Assembly: GCA_036873135.1 (NCBI GenBank)
Contig: JAPTYO010000012.1
Span: forward strand, 9,990,090-10,054,089
DNA from: Clarkia xantiana subsp. parviflora
Taxonomy: Eukaryota; Streptophyta; Magnoliopsida; Myrtales; Onagraceae
Direction of reading: 5' to 3'
DNA: 64,000 nucleotides
In this document: positions 11,171 to 21,453 of the stretch, in pieces
How positions within the stretch are numbered: the first letter of the stretch is position 1
Layout of the letters: each line of letters opens with the position of its first letter
Program-made: the position numbers and the translations under genes
The notes under the pieces: model-generated
Database searches by the model: none
What the model saw: the letters and a program-made list of their open reading frames with translations, nothing else
Told to the model about the DNA's origin: nothing

Positions 11171-13598
11171 CACCATCCTTATGAATGTGATTCTAGTTAC
11201 TGGAGAATATGTATCAAAATAATTCCATCATTCCTTTTGTCTATAATCTTTTATGACAAGTCGGGCTTTGTAATTATCAATTGGTCCATCTTCTTTCATT
11301 TTACGTTTGAATATCCACTTGTAGCCTAACGGTTTGTCTTCGGGCGGAAGATCCACCAGCTCCCAGGTGAGGTTCTGCAAGATGGACTCAATTTCACTAT
11401 TGATTGCCTCTTTTCATAGAGGTCTCTCAGAAGAGTTTACGTCTTCGTGGTAAGTCTAAGGTTCGGCTTCAAGCATATAGGTAAAAAAACTGGATTATAG
11501 GATTTTTTTCAATCCTCGTCCTTTTACTCATCATGGGCTCGACCTCAACATGCCCTCCATGTTCTCGGTCTTGACTATTTTTCCTCTATAGTCTCATATG
11601 CTTGCCTCTCCTCTAGACTTAGCCAAAAATACATTTTCCAAAGAAATATGCATTTATTGATTACATTAACGTATCTTTGTGTTTATTTGACACTTTCGAT
11701 TCAAATCGATACACGTTACTATTCTGAGCAAACCCTATGAAAATGCAATCAACGATTTAGGGAATGTATGCGTCTTTTCCGTAGAGGTATCATAACTTTT
11801 AGCAAGACACCCCCCACATTCGAAGGCACAACTCAAACATAGTTTATCTTCCTTTTTATGGGTTATCTTATTCAAAAGGTAATTGCTAGTTAAAAAAGCT
11901 ACCCATATTAATCATAACTCTAAAATAAACATGGTCTCAACCATATTATTTATTTCTTCCAGAAAATTTAACGTGTTAACACACGAGTTGGGTATAAAAT
12001 TATTACTAATTCTCAACCACATCATCATTGATCCTCGGATCATCCTTTTATCATTGTAGATCCTCAGACCATTAAAAGGCCTCGACATGTTGCACCGCAA
12101 GTGCCAAAACAACATTTTTTTAAGGAAATGCTGCGGTTGGATTCATATTTTTATCTAATGCGTGCCTAATGACAATCCATTCACCCACTAAGCCAAAACC
12201 TTGACCGTCGGCAACGTTATTAATACTAATCAGTCCAAAAAATAAACTGGAAAACGTTGCCCGGTTGGATCGAAACTGCGACCCAACTAAATCGGGATTT
12301 TATGCGGTGCAATGACTTCACGGATTAAATCGTGCTTAAGTTAACATTCTCTAAACATAGAATAATTGTTGCCGTATTTCTCATTGCGAAAACAATTAAT
12401 TATTTAGTTGAAACTCAAGTTTTTATTTGTAAACCATGAATTTTTTTTAATTGTTTCATCTTTTCCTTCATCAAGTATACATAGCAATATTTCGTACTAT
12501 CATCTATGAAAGTAATGAAGTACTTATTTTCCGCCTCGCGTTTGGACATATATTAAGTCGCAAACATCGCTATGTATTTAGACCAAGAAGTTCGGTAATC
12601 CTTTCGACCGAATAAGTTTCGCTTCAACGCAAACTTCACATTTAAGTTCTTGATCTATTTAGATTTTAGGAATATGAACCATGTTAGATAACCTCTGCAA
12701 GGTATCGTAATTAACATGTTCTAAATTATTGTGCCACAAATTCAGCACACAAGAAGGAACATTCTTATCTCATGTTCACTATAGGCACTACGCCCAATGC
12801 AAAAAAAAAATTATTCATGTTTACTTCAGGCACTACGACCATTACACTTAAATTAATTCAACTTCATCCAATCAAATTTGTCGTCTATCTGTATTTAACG
12901 TACAATTCTTTTGACGATTTCGAGTGCTCCCAATAGGGACGCTTCCTCCTCATTTTTTTTTCGTTGGACAGAAAATAAACCTGGACACGGTTAATTTCGG
13001 TTTTGACAAAACCAAACCCACACGGAGCTAACCTTCTGAGAAAACACCCATGTACACATATCGCGGCGTACATACGTGCTAAGGTTCAGGTGTGTGCAAT
13101 CAATCTGTTGATTCACACGTAAATTTATATCAAATGTAATAATCAGTGTTTTAGACAAGGAAATAAAATTTCCATAACAATTGTCATACACTCTAAATCG
13201 ACTTTAACCGATTTCCTAATCCAATTTTCAACAATGGATTCAACGACCCCATAAGCCTCAACGGCTAAAGTGGGTCAAGTGACCAAAGTCTCCTTAGCAA
13301 ACATATCAATTTCGGATGCCTTAATAGGTTTAACAACCTTGACCATCTCGATTTTTCATAGTAGTCTCAACGACTTAGCGACCTCAACAGCTTTTAACGA
13401 CTTTATCAATCTCGACGGCCTAAATGGCCTTAGCGATTTTATCATGTGCTCTCTTCTCGAGCATGTTCACATTCTCAACGTCGTTGCTCAACAATATTTG
13501 TGAACTTTAGAGAATAAATAAATTTCTCCAAAAATTGAATCTCAAAATCCAATTAAGCATCCTCTTATAAAACCAACAAACGAAATTTGCCTTAAGAT
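11171..13598 (-). other. Copia-2 interior, 5' part (gag/integrase wreck)
   Basis: The region expected to hold gag, protease and integrase has no frame longer than about 80 codons and no zinc knuckle or integrase motif that I can read. The sequence next to the 5' LTR at 13598 does not match the common tRNA-Met primer site. Confidence 0.5.
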
Positions 13599-14352
13599 TG
13601 TTGGAAATATTGAGGATAAATATGCAAATTTATAAAGTCCAAGGACCAAAATGCAATTATTCAAATCTAGGTTACTTACAAGTAATTCATCCAATTAACA
13701 TGCAAGATATAGGCAACACCGAAATTGTACGTAAAGTTAAACACGAAAACGAATACGTATTTTTATACTGAGGCCCGTGCTAATCACAGTCTCCTTAAAG
13801 CAATTTCGCCCATCCCCACCCTCGGGTTATGCAAAGGGGTTTATACAAGGGGCGATCACCTCCCAGGATTCAACAGTGTCATCGAATCGTGTTATGCATG
13901 CAACACGTTCGACCGAACCGAACCCAATACATGAACTCAAACAAAGAACAGGAAAGCCGACGACAACGGCTAAAAACAACTAGAGAGGTTGAACACAACA
14001 TAAGTCGAAATCAACCTAAGAAGAACTCTGCAATTCGTCAACACGAAGAACAGAGGAGGAGAAAAATATAACTTGGATTCCAAAAAATATGGATTCCGAA
14101 AATATTGGATACTCAACCAAAAGGAAGAGATCTCATTTTTTTTATTCTCCAAATGAGAAGAAGAATGAACTTGTATTTATAGGAGGTGAATGGGGTAGGA
14201 GGAGTGTGAAGTGGTCGATGTGGGACAAAAACTTCACAAATTCCATTCACTAAATAATAGACTTAAGTGAGATTGGGCTTGAGTAAAAACAATTTAGCCC
14301 AAAATCCAACTCAAATAAAATTAGTTAAAATGGCCCATTTTTTTTTCTAACA
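13599..14352 (-). repeat. Copia-2 5' LTR
   Basis: Partner of 8336-9087 with about 15 scattered differences. It keeps the intact TGTTGG terminus and ends CTAACA before the TGATC duplication. Confidence 0.92.
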
Positions 14353-14357
14353 TGATC

Positions 14358-14664
14358 CTGCTCCGTTTCCGGCCACTGTCTGACTTCCCAAAAGGACTGC
14401 ACTGGATTGGAGACGTTGGACACCATCGAGGACCGTGTGTGCACAAGGCAGCTTATCAGTGACATCATCGTGGACCCACTCAAGGACACATTATACGTGA
14501 CCTTCTCTCAATATCCTCATCAACGGAAGGCGGTCGTTCCTTACCCCGTTCTTCGCAGTCCACGGTTTAATCTTCAAGATAACCAGAATAATCAAGTAGA
14601 ACGAGAGCCTAGAAAGTGCAAGAGGATTCAAAACTTTCATTGCTTTGCATATTACCACCGTTAA
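14358..14664 (+). other. Coding-like fragment inside the CACTA element, unrecognised
   Basis: About 260 bp (14407-14664) has clearly higher GC and coding-like codon use than its AT-rich surroundings. It reads ...TIEDRVCTRQLISDIIVDPL... without an ATG. The frame closes upstream close to the copia-2 insertion. It may be a captured exon fragment or a relic of the element's own gene. No domain recognised. Confidence 0.35.
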
Positions 14665-14989
14665 TGTTGTCTTGTGTAAAATTTAATACCATAGCTTTTA
14701 AGTAATTTTAGCTATAATTTTTGCTGTCTTTGTTTTGGTGTGGTTTGTGATATATATATGTTAGGATTTCAATATATATATGAAGTACAGCCTCATCAGC
14801 TTGAGATCACTCCATCATCAAGTGTGCATCTGATCCAGGACTCGTAGTGGGGAGGTAGATTGCAGTGAATCGAAATTATGTTTGTTATGGTTTGAAGATG
14901 GGTAATGTGCACGGATGCTTAATATTGATATAGATTTGGGGTAAAATTGCTCTAATGCCATACTTAAATATATTCTTGATGGATAAAAT
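14665..14989. other. CACTA interior, AT-rich
   Basis: No gene or repeat recognised apart from short TA runs near 14751-14782. Confidence 0.4.
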
Positions 14990-15774
14990 TGGGAATTGTG
15001 TATTGCAATGACAATTTCGTCGTAATAGAACAAAAATTACAAACCTATATTGCAATGACATATTATTGAACCAGAGTTCTAACATTAAATGTTGCAACGA
15101 TATGTCAAAATTTATCATCGTAATAAAACCGCCGTTCGTCGCAATAAAGTGAATAAAAAATAAAAAAAAATACTCTATCGCGATAATCTTATATTTTATC
15201 GTCACAATTGAATTAAAAATTCATGTAACAAACAATTATTTTTAGATGTATTGTCGCAATAGAGTTATTAAATTCTATCAATAGAGAGATTAATTGTGAC
15301 AATAATCTCAATTTTTTCATCGCAATAGAATTTACTAAATCCTACAATATGTACGTGTTGCCATAATATTTTAAGTGTATCGTCATAACAGAGCTATCAA
15401 ATCCTCGCTATAGGGAGACCAATTGCGACCATAACTTTAAATTTTTCGACGCAACAAAATTGATGAATTCTCACAATACATGTACATACTACGACAATAA
15501 TTTTAAATTTCTCATCATAATGGTGTTATCAAATTCTCGCAATAGATAAATCAATTGCGACAATTAATCTCGCAGATGTGTTGATAATCTTCATCGCAAT
15601 AGAGTACACTTTATTGCGATGACATCTCATTTTGTCGCAATAGGGACCTATTGCTAGGGGTCTATAGTGACGAAGCTATTGCGATAATTTATCATCGCAA
15701 CATAGATATAACGAAAATTTTGGGGGTTACTGCGACGATTTTAATCGTCGCAATAACCATTAATTCTTGTAGTG
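14990..15774. repeat. CACTA right subterminal repeat region
   Basis: Mirror of the left end: repeated ATTGCGACAAT / TCGTCGCAAT motifs in both orientations run up to the terminus CTTGTAGTG. Confidence 0.8.
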
Positions 15775-15777
15775 AAT

Positions 15778-16271
15778 CCACTAATCAATTTAGCCCGTTA
15801 GCTATTTTAGGTAGCAAATTGATTATGAAATATATATATATAGTAGAATTATTATAATATATATATATATATAGGCGGTGTGCCTAGGGCAGTGGTTTTG
15901 ATGATCACTATATGTATATATTAGAGCTAGGGTTATTAAATGAGCCGAGAGCATAAAAAGTAGTTTTCTAGGGTTTTTAATTAATCAACAACGTGAGTAT
16001 TTTGTGTGCGAGGGTTAGTTAGGTTAGACGAGTGGTTTAATTATATATGTTTAGAGCATTGTGTAATAGGTCTTTACATGTATTGTGAGAGTGAGTGCTC
16101 TATGTGGTCTTGTTTTGTAAGCCTCCAATGTTGATTGTGCTAGCTAATTAATTGGTGCTCCTCCTTTGCCCATGAACGTAGGCCGCGTTGACCGAACCAC
16201 GTTAAATCTTGTGTTCTTTATTGTTTTCTTTTAATCTGTTTGTGAGTGTTGAGAGAGAATCGATCGTAACA
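15778..16271 (+). repeat. Copia-1 3' LTR, right part
   Basis: Continuation of the LTR begun at 3893. The homologous block with the 5' LTR starts near 15915 and ends CGTAACA. The part nearest the CACTA insertion carries TA-microsatellite expansion (15829-15875) that is absent from the 5' LTR. Confidence 0.75.
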
Positions 16272-17140
16272 TGTATACCTTAATTAGATTAAAAAAACTA
16301 GATAATAATTAAATATGAAAAAATATATAACAATAATATAAAGAGTCTCGTCTTTATTCCTATTTTCTTTTAGGGAAACTCTATATGTAGACTGCTGATG
16401 CAACGTGAAGGGAATAGATGGGACAAAACTTAGTTGATTCAAGGGGAATGCCGTGAATTTATTAAATAGAGGCGCACGAATTCGTTGATTCAGAAAAATA
16501 CCGAAGAATTGACGCAAGGTTGAAGAAAAACCTCGATTTTTTCATATATCAATTAACTGAATGTAAATGATGGCTAACAGAGTCATAATTACTGAAAACA
16601 AAAACCCTAACCCTATAAATTCTGAAATTAACAACTAATTCCAAACAAAAACAAAAAATTGACAAAATACCTAGAGGAACATAAAATTGCGATTTTAACC
16701 ATCTAAACGATGGAATTTCGCTGAAAAACGTCAAACCCCATAATTTACTATTAGTCTTGCTTAGATCGCCATTTTTGCATGAAAATGTATACTCGTACTT
16801 CAAAATTCGACACTTCAACATCTTCCACATCAACTACTAATTATATTTGGTAAATTATAAATTTCAAAGTTTACCAATTTATCCATAATTTTTATTAGTT
16901 TTTACCAAGTTTTAGCAAATTTAAACCTATTTTAAAGTCTTTGCCAAGTTTTCACAAATTTAATAATATTTAAAAAATGAAAAATAAATTTCGAAATAAA
17001 CATTATTCAAACAAATATAATATTTTTATACAAATAAAATCCCAATTCAGATTTTTCCTTTTTTTTTTCAAAATTATTTTAAACTGTTATGATTTGTTTC
17101 TTTTAGTATGATCTTTTTACTACTTTTTAAAAATAAAATA
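16272..17140. other. AT-rich intergenic stretch
   Basis: No supported gene. Two minus-strand open frames of 77 and 94 codons (16284-16517, 16549-16833) show no recognised motif. The right half is low-complexity A/T. Confidence 0.5.
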
Positions 17141-17470
17141 TGTTAAGATAGCCCAATATGGGCGTGTGGGCTTGGTCGGTTTATATGATGGTGGGCTTGG
17201 CCCGTGTGTGTGTGATATCAGGCCATGGGCCTTGGTTGGTGGGGGGAGCCCAGTTGGGTTTGTTGGTAAATGGTGTCTCTGGTTAATTCAGGGACTAATT
17301 TGGAGGTTATGTTAACTATTGGACCCTTGAGCAATTTAGCTCAAACCCCATTCTTATATATTTGGTGAGGGTTAGGTTTTATTGGCCTAGTCCGGTGAGC
17401 CGCAAATACTCTGTTCACTTCCTATCTTCTTCTCCTATGCGATCTAGGGTTAGGGTTTCACTTCTTCACA
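17141..17470 (+). repeat. Copia-3 5' LTR
   Basis: 330 bp direct repeat of 18443-18780. A TATATATTTGG promoter-like box lies near 17355. Confidence 0.95.
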
Positions 17471-17718
17471 TTGTATCAGAGCAGATGAAGGTCGATTAAG
17501 CCTTCATTCTTCGTTCATGGCGTTCTTGGCTCCGTGGCGTTCTTGGCTCCGTGGCGTTCTTGGCTTCATCTTCGTCGTGGTGCTCTACGTCTGCTGTGGA
17601 GAATCGTTTCTGCGACGATTCATCTTCGGTGACGATTCGTTCTTCCTCTTGAACGAATCGTTCGGTTTCTGGTGGTTCGTTTCCTCACTTCTGAAGGTGA
17701 GATCATCTTCCTGCGACC

Positions 17719-17994
17719 ATGACGGATGGAGAAACAGATCTCGATTCTGGAAACATGAAGGATCCTATTCTCGCAACCGGTGGTAGTACGAGTCTCGATG
17801 GCAAGAATCTTGATCAGAGTCTTAATCTGACTTCAGAGGTTCACTCTTATCATCTTCTTTTCCTGCATCCTAGTGATAATCCTGGTCAGAATTTGCTATT
17901 TGTTAAGTTGGCTGGTCAGAAGAATTATAGGAAATGGAGTCGAGGTATGCATATTATCTTGTTAGGGAAGAATAAGCTTGCAAATAGCTTCTGA
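17719..17994 (+). pseudogene. Copia-3 truncated Gag
   Basis: From the ATG at 17719 the frame encodes the N-terminal Gag of the copia 'gag-polypeptide of LTR copia-type' family, including NPGQNLLFVKLAGQKNYRKW and the AKNKLG-like end KNKLANSF. It runs into a stop just past the deletion junction near 17980. A preceding frame (17517-17786) overlaps but shows no domain. Confidence 0.75.
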
Positions 17995-18232
17995 TCCAAT
18001 TTTTCATGAGAGAACTAAACACATAGACATTTGCTGCCATTTTGTTCGTGAGAAATTGTTGGATGAGACTGTGCAGATTGGTTATATTAATATTAATGAT
18101 CAATTGGAAGATGTGTTTACAAATGCATTGGGTTTGAAGCAGCATGCTTATTTGATTGAGAAGCTAGGAATGGTTAACATTTTTCCAAGTGTTCGTGATG
18201 GCAATGATGAAAAATTAGCTGAGGCAAATTGA
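17983..18232 (+). pseudogene. Copia-3 RNase H C-terminal remnant
   Basis: The frame contains SDPIFHERTKHIDICCHFVR and an ADIFTKALG-like DVFTNALGLKQH, the conserved C-terminal end of copia RNase H. It is joined to Gag by a deletion of the rest of pol. Confidence 0.8.
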
Positions 18233-18442
18233 GTAACAAGTATTTGTTGCTCAAAGATGTTGCTAAACTAGTGTTTTGTTGGTTGGTTTTTGCGTTGATG
18301 GCTTTTAGATTAAGGGGGAGTGATCTTGAATCACTTCTCTTGTTGATGGTTATATTCAATGTTGGCAACAATGTGTTGTTGGAAAAATCCAAGATTGTTG
18401 GCTTGAGTTATGTTGGTTTGTGATGCCCATATTGAGGGGGAG

Positions 18443-18780
18443 TGTTAAGATAGCCGAATCTGGGCGTGTGGACTTGGTCGGTTTATATGATGGAGGGCTT
18501 GGTCCGTGTGTGTGTGATATCAGGCTGTGGGCCTTGGTTGGTGAGGGGAGCCCAGTTTGGTTTGTTGGTAAATGGAATCTCTAGTTAATTCAGGGACTAA
18601 TTTGGTGGTTATGTTAACTATTGGACCCTTGAGCAATTTAGCTCAAACCCCGTTTCTATATATTTGGTGAGGGTTAGGTTTTTTTTGGGCTAATCCAGTA
18701 AGCCGTAAATACTCTGTTCACTTTCCTCTCTTTTTCTTCTCCTATGCGATCTAGGGTTAGGGTTTGACTACTTCTTCACA
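18443..18780 (+). repeat. Copia-3 3' LTR
   Basis: 338 bp, close match to 17141-17470 with small insertions near 18740 and 18768. Confidence 0.95.
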
Positions 18781-18785
18781 AAATA

Positions 18786-19136
18786 AATAATAGTACTTAA
18801 AGTTACAATTTTTTTTTTTTTGCCAAACTTAAAGTTACAATTAAAACAATAATAAATTGTGTTATGCTCTACAAATAAAACTTCATTCTATATCTCCATA
18901 AATTAGACAAATTGCTGCCGTCCATTGAACATAATTATTATCTCTAGGTTTAAAAAATAATATTAAATCTAGGTCTAACTCTATATGTATAAGATAAAAA
19001 CTAATATAATAATTGATGTATAATCATTGATGAATTTTGTATTAACTGTGGCACATGTAACCATGTGAAGTCACAGTCAGTCTCTGCAACTCAAGAGAGA
19101 CTCCAGAAAACAAATTATTCCCAAGAATCTTTCTTG
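18786..19136. other. Upstream region of the small host gene
   Basis: AT-rich with no coding content. Holds the presumed promoter of the gene at 19185. Confidence 0.5.
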
Positions 19137-19145
19137 TATTTATAG
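19137..19145 (+). promoter_or_regulatory. Probable TATA box of the gene at 19185
   Basis: TATTTATAG lies 40 bp before the ATG and is followed by a CT-rich stretch (CTCTCTCTCAATCTCTC) typical of plant transcription starts and 5' leaders. Confidence 0.5.
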
Positions 19146-19184
19146 TTATACACTCTCTCTCAATCTCTCACGATAGAAAAGACG

Positions 19185-19586
19185 ATGATGATGAAGAGCC
19201 ATTTCTGCATCCCACCACTGAAGCCGACGAGGAGTGCCCCGAAAAGCCGCCGCTTCACGCAATCGACCCTCTTAGAGCGATTCCGGGAGGCCGTGCTCCG
19301 CCTCATAATGCTCTCCGCTCTCAACAATAAGGCCAGCAGATCTGGGTCCTCGTCACCACGCAGCGGTTGTCAGCGGCACGCTTCTAGCTGTAGCAGCTCG
19401 CAGAATTATTACAATTACGCGCGGATGAGCACACACCAGAGTGAGGCAGTGGCCGACTGTATCGAGTTCATCAAGAAGAAGGCGTCGCCTGAAGAAGACG
19501 ACCACACCTTCATCACCACCACCTCCGTTATTGATATTGCCTCCTCTGAGCTTGAAATTATCAGGCCGCCGGTGCCCGTCATGTGA
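19185..19586 (+). CDS. Small plant-specific protein (type often labelled josephin-like)
   Basis: Intronless 133-codon frame. The ATG sits in an ATGATGATGAAG context and ends TGA. Visible features: a basic N-terminal segment (KSRRFTQSTLLERFREAVLR, residues 20-39) predicted to form an amphipathic helix, a Ser-rich middle, the conserved-looking SEAVADCIEFIKKK at about residues 83-96, and the C-terminal PVPVM. From memory, angiosperms have a family of 100-150-residue proteins with this ERFREAVxRLIM...SEAVADCIEFIK...PVPVM layout. They are often auto-named josephin-like, although the catalytic Josephin domain is not present here. Function is unknown and I infer none. GC content is higher than the flanks. 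The gene sits between copia-3 and copia-4 and appears intact. Confidence 0.8.
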   Translation: MMMKSHFCIPPLKPTRSAPKSRRFTQSTLLERFREAVLRLIMLSALNNKASRSGSSSPRSGCQRHASSCSSSQNYYNYARMSTHQSEAVADCIEFIKKKASPEEDDHTFITTTSVIDIASSELEIIRPPVPVM

Positions 19587-19727
19587 TTAGTAGCTACCTA
19601 GTAATTTCATTTATAATAAATAATATGAGCAATTATTATTTTGGCCACAGCAATTATTATTATTATTATATATATATACTATTATTATTCACTCTGTCCC
19701 AATTCTAATTCGATAGAAGTTTATATA

Positions 19728-19911
19728 TGTTATGAATATATTTAGTGGATGTTAAATATTACGTGTATATACCATCTTCCTTATTTAGACTTTCCTAGTA
19801 TTAAATTTACTTACTCCCCAAGTCTATGTAATCTCTATATAAGGGCTCATATGTGTGATAATAAGATCATCTCTAAATTCTCTCTTCCATTAGCTCTATA
19901 CTTTCGTAACA
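19728..19911 (+). repeat. Copia-4 5' LTR
   Basis: 184 bp. It differs from the 3' LTR at about four positions by eye (about 98% identical). A clear TATA box (CTATATAAGGG, about 19835-19845) should drive the element. Confidence 0.95.
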
Positions 19912-20547
19912 CGTTATCAGCACGAAATTGCTCAGTTCTAACCAACGTAGCCTTCCTCGACGAGTAGATCAACCATTCCTTAATAGACAGAATTTACAAC
20001 GGGTCACTTCTATGATGGGACGCAATTTTAGCATTATTCAATTTGTCATACATATTTAAATATTATTACTTATATAATGCTGAATACTGATACTAATTGA
20101 TTTGCTTTCTTTACTTTTGTGCAAGTTGAGATACAACAGGGAGAGAACGAAATTACGTAATAAGGCGGACGCTGGTGCACATGTGATCATCCGAAACCAT
20201 GGTGAATTAACAAGAGGGAATATAACCTTCAATTGAAGATGATGATTAAATCCACCATCGGTTACTTCATAAAAGGTTGGATCTTGACAAACATGGTGTT
20301 TACTGTGCATGAATTAGATAAATGATCATTTATTTATATTTAAATAGGGTATATACATACATGTGAAGGGTTATTTTATTAATCTATATATAAAATTAAA
20401 TGTATTGATATAGCTCCACTCCCTCAAGCGAGTGTGTTAATACGTGAGATGCTGAAATATATCCATATGTTATTGAGAATCAATGCATCGCCCATTAAAT
20501 ATGCTACGCTCCCTGAAGTGAGCATTGACTATAATAAAGATATACTC
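19912..20547 (+). other. Copia-4 leader/gag region left of the gypsy-1 insertion
   Basis: It contains the primer site, then a degenerate gag region with no readable frame, then two copies of the CTCC(CT)CAAG/TGAAG palindromic repeat (20414-20436 and 20503-20527). The repeats continue beyond gypsy-1 at 38122. The last five bases, TACTC (20543-20547), are the gypsy-1 target duplication. Confidence 0.7.
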
Positions 20548-21402
20548 TGATGGATATACGCCCAATTTGAACCCGTTGACTTCCGAATTGTTGTATTTTT
20601 ATCATCCCATTAATGATTGTAAATCGAAACTTCAACCCGAACACTTCGCGAGAACACCAACGGCTCGGACGAGGCCGAAGCGCTCGTCCGGCCGAGTCAA
20701 ACTCACCTAGGTGAGGTTGGGTGGCCACACCCGACCTCCCCTAGGGGAGATCGGGTGAACCAACCCGATCTCTCCTAGGAGAGATCGGGTCGGCCAACCC
20801 GATCTCCCCTAGGGGAGATCGGGTCGGCCAAACCGATCTCCCCTAGGGGGGATGGGGTTGGCCAACCCCATCCTCCCTAGGAGGGGTTGGGTGCCCTCAC
20901 CCAACCCCTACCCTTGGGGGTCGGATTTCCCTCCCCCCAAGGGCCCCGGCACCATCCTTGGACTCCCACACTCGGTTTATTCCGCCTACCTTCTCCGTAT
21001 CCTAAGGTCTTAATTATGCGTTTAAAGGTTAATTAACTGTGTTTAAAGGTTAACGATGTCATTAAGCCACCTTAATGACACCGTTGCCTATAAATACCCA
21101 ACCTCCACAATTCATTAGATCATCTAGGCAATTTGGATAATTTTGCTCTGACATCTCTCTAGCTTTATCTCTCTAAAAACGATACTGACTTAGGCATCGG
21201 AGAGGGTTCATCAGGCACCACCCCCCCCCCCCCCCTCTGTGCCTGGTACTGCCCCTTCTGCAGGGCGAAAGGAGAAGAGAAGCTAAGGAAGGAAGGACGC
21301 TAGCTAAGACAGTGCAACCCGAGAGTATCAGATTCTCCACATCTCCAGTGAGGAACGAGATTTGAGCCGACAACCCGTTGACCTTGATCTCGGAACCTAA
21401 CA
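20548..21402 (+). repeat. Gypsy-1 5' LTR
   Basis: 855 bp. The GC-rich centre is an array of palindromes centred on CTAG. The 3' half has a TATA box (CTATAAATA, 21088-21096) and a poly-C tract of about 20 (21222-21237 region). The partner LTR is 878 bp, longer because of a duplicated GGCCAACCCCATCC unit. Confidence 0.93.
20703..20900. repeat. CTAG-centred palindrome array in the gypsy-1 5' LTR
   Basis: Six consecutive inverted repeats with the same CTAG centre and changing arms, for example CCCGATCTC-CCCTAGGGGAG and CTCTCCTAGGAGAG, spaced 27-43 bp. They are joined by a second palindrome type, GTCGGCCAAC / GTTGGCCAAC. Each arm can form a stable hairpin. Confidence 0.9.
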
Positions 21403-21453
21403 CTTGGCGCCGTCTGTGGGCTTCGGACAGAAAGCCTGGCTATAACAAGGGCA

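Larger units (their letters stand above)
8336..14352 (-). mobile_element. Copia-2: Ty1/copia retrotransposon, minus strand, degenerate coding region
   Basis: Two LTRs of about 753 bp (8336-9087 and 13599-14352) are flanked by the 5-bp duplication TGATC (8331-8335 and 14353-14357). On the minus strand the LTR runs TGTTAGAAAAAA...CCAACA, and a polypurine tract (ATGTGGGGGAT) lies just inside the left (3') LTR. The LTRs look about 98% identical by eye, yet the interior is a wreck: only RT is clearly readable on the minus strand (about 10690-11160). This suggests a defective element copied with help from another. Confidence 0.92.
3925..15774. mobile_element. CACTA (En/Spm, CMC) DNA transposon, apparently non-autonomous
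   Basis: The element starts CACTACAAGAAATT and ends AATTCTTGTAGTG, the classical CACTA terminal inverted repeat, flanked by a 3-bp AAT duplication (3922-3924 and 15775-15777). Both ends carry dense subterminal repeats built on ATTGCGACGA and its complement, as expected for transposase-binding subterminal regions. No TNPD-type transposase or TNPA gene was recognised. The interior holds an AAACCTTA-like array, a Tourist MITE, a hAT element, copia-2 and a short coding-like fragment. Without nested insertions the element would be about 4.7 kb, so it probably depends on a transposase from elsewhere. Confidence 0.92.
1684..16271 (+). mobile_element. Copia-1: defective Ty1/copia retrotransposon split by a CACTA transposon
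   Basis: Related LTR sequence is seen at about 1684-2087 and, interrupted, at 3893-3924 plus 15775-16271. Both share the block starting ATATTAGAGCTAGGGTTATT and end in ...TAACA. A tRNA-Met-type primer site (ACTGATATCAGAGC, 2088-2101) follows the 5' LTR. A polypurine-like AATGTGGAGATTG precedes the 3' LTR at 3893. The interior is only 1.8 kb: gag, zinc knuckle and protease remain, while most integrase and all RT/RNase H are missing. The 3' LTR was cut by the CACTA insertion. The first part of the 5' LTR does not match the 3' LTR and no TSD was found, so the left boundary is approximate. Confidence 0.8.
17141..18780 (+). mobile_element. Copia-3: short internally deleted Ty1/copia element
   Basis: LTRs at 17141-17470 and 18443-18780 start TGTTAAGATAGCC and end CTTCTTCACA, flanked by the 5-bp duplication AAATA (17136-17140 and 18781-18785). 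The primer site TTGTATCAGAGCAG follows the 5' LTR, and the polypurine tract TTGAGGGGGAG precedes the 3' LTR. Only 972 bp lie between them: the start of Gag is joined directly to the end of RNase H, so protease, integrase and RT are missing. Non-autonomous. Confidence 0.95.

Noticed and set aside
19749..19967. Frames at 19749-19967 and 42240-42458
   Set aside because: Same sequence in the two copia-4 LTRs, running past the LTR end; not genes.
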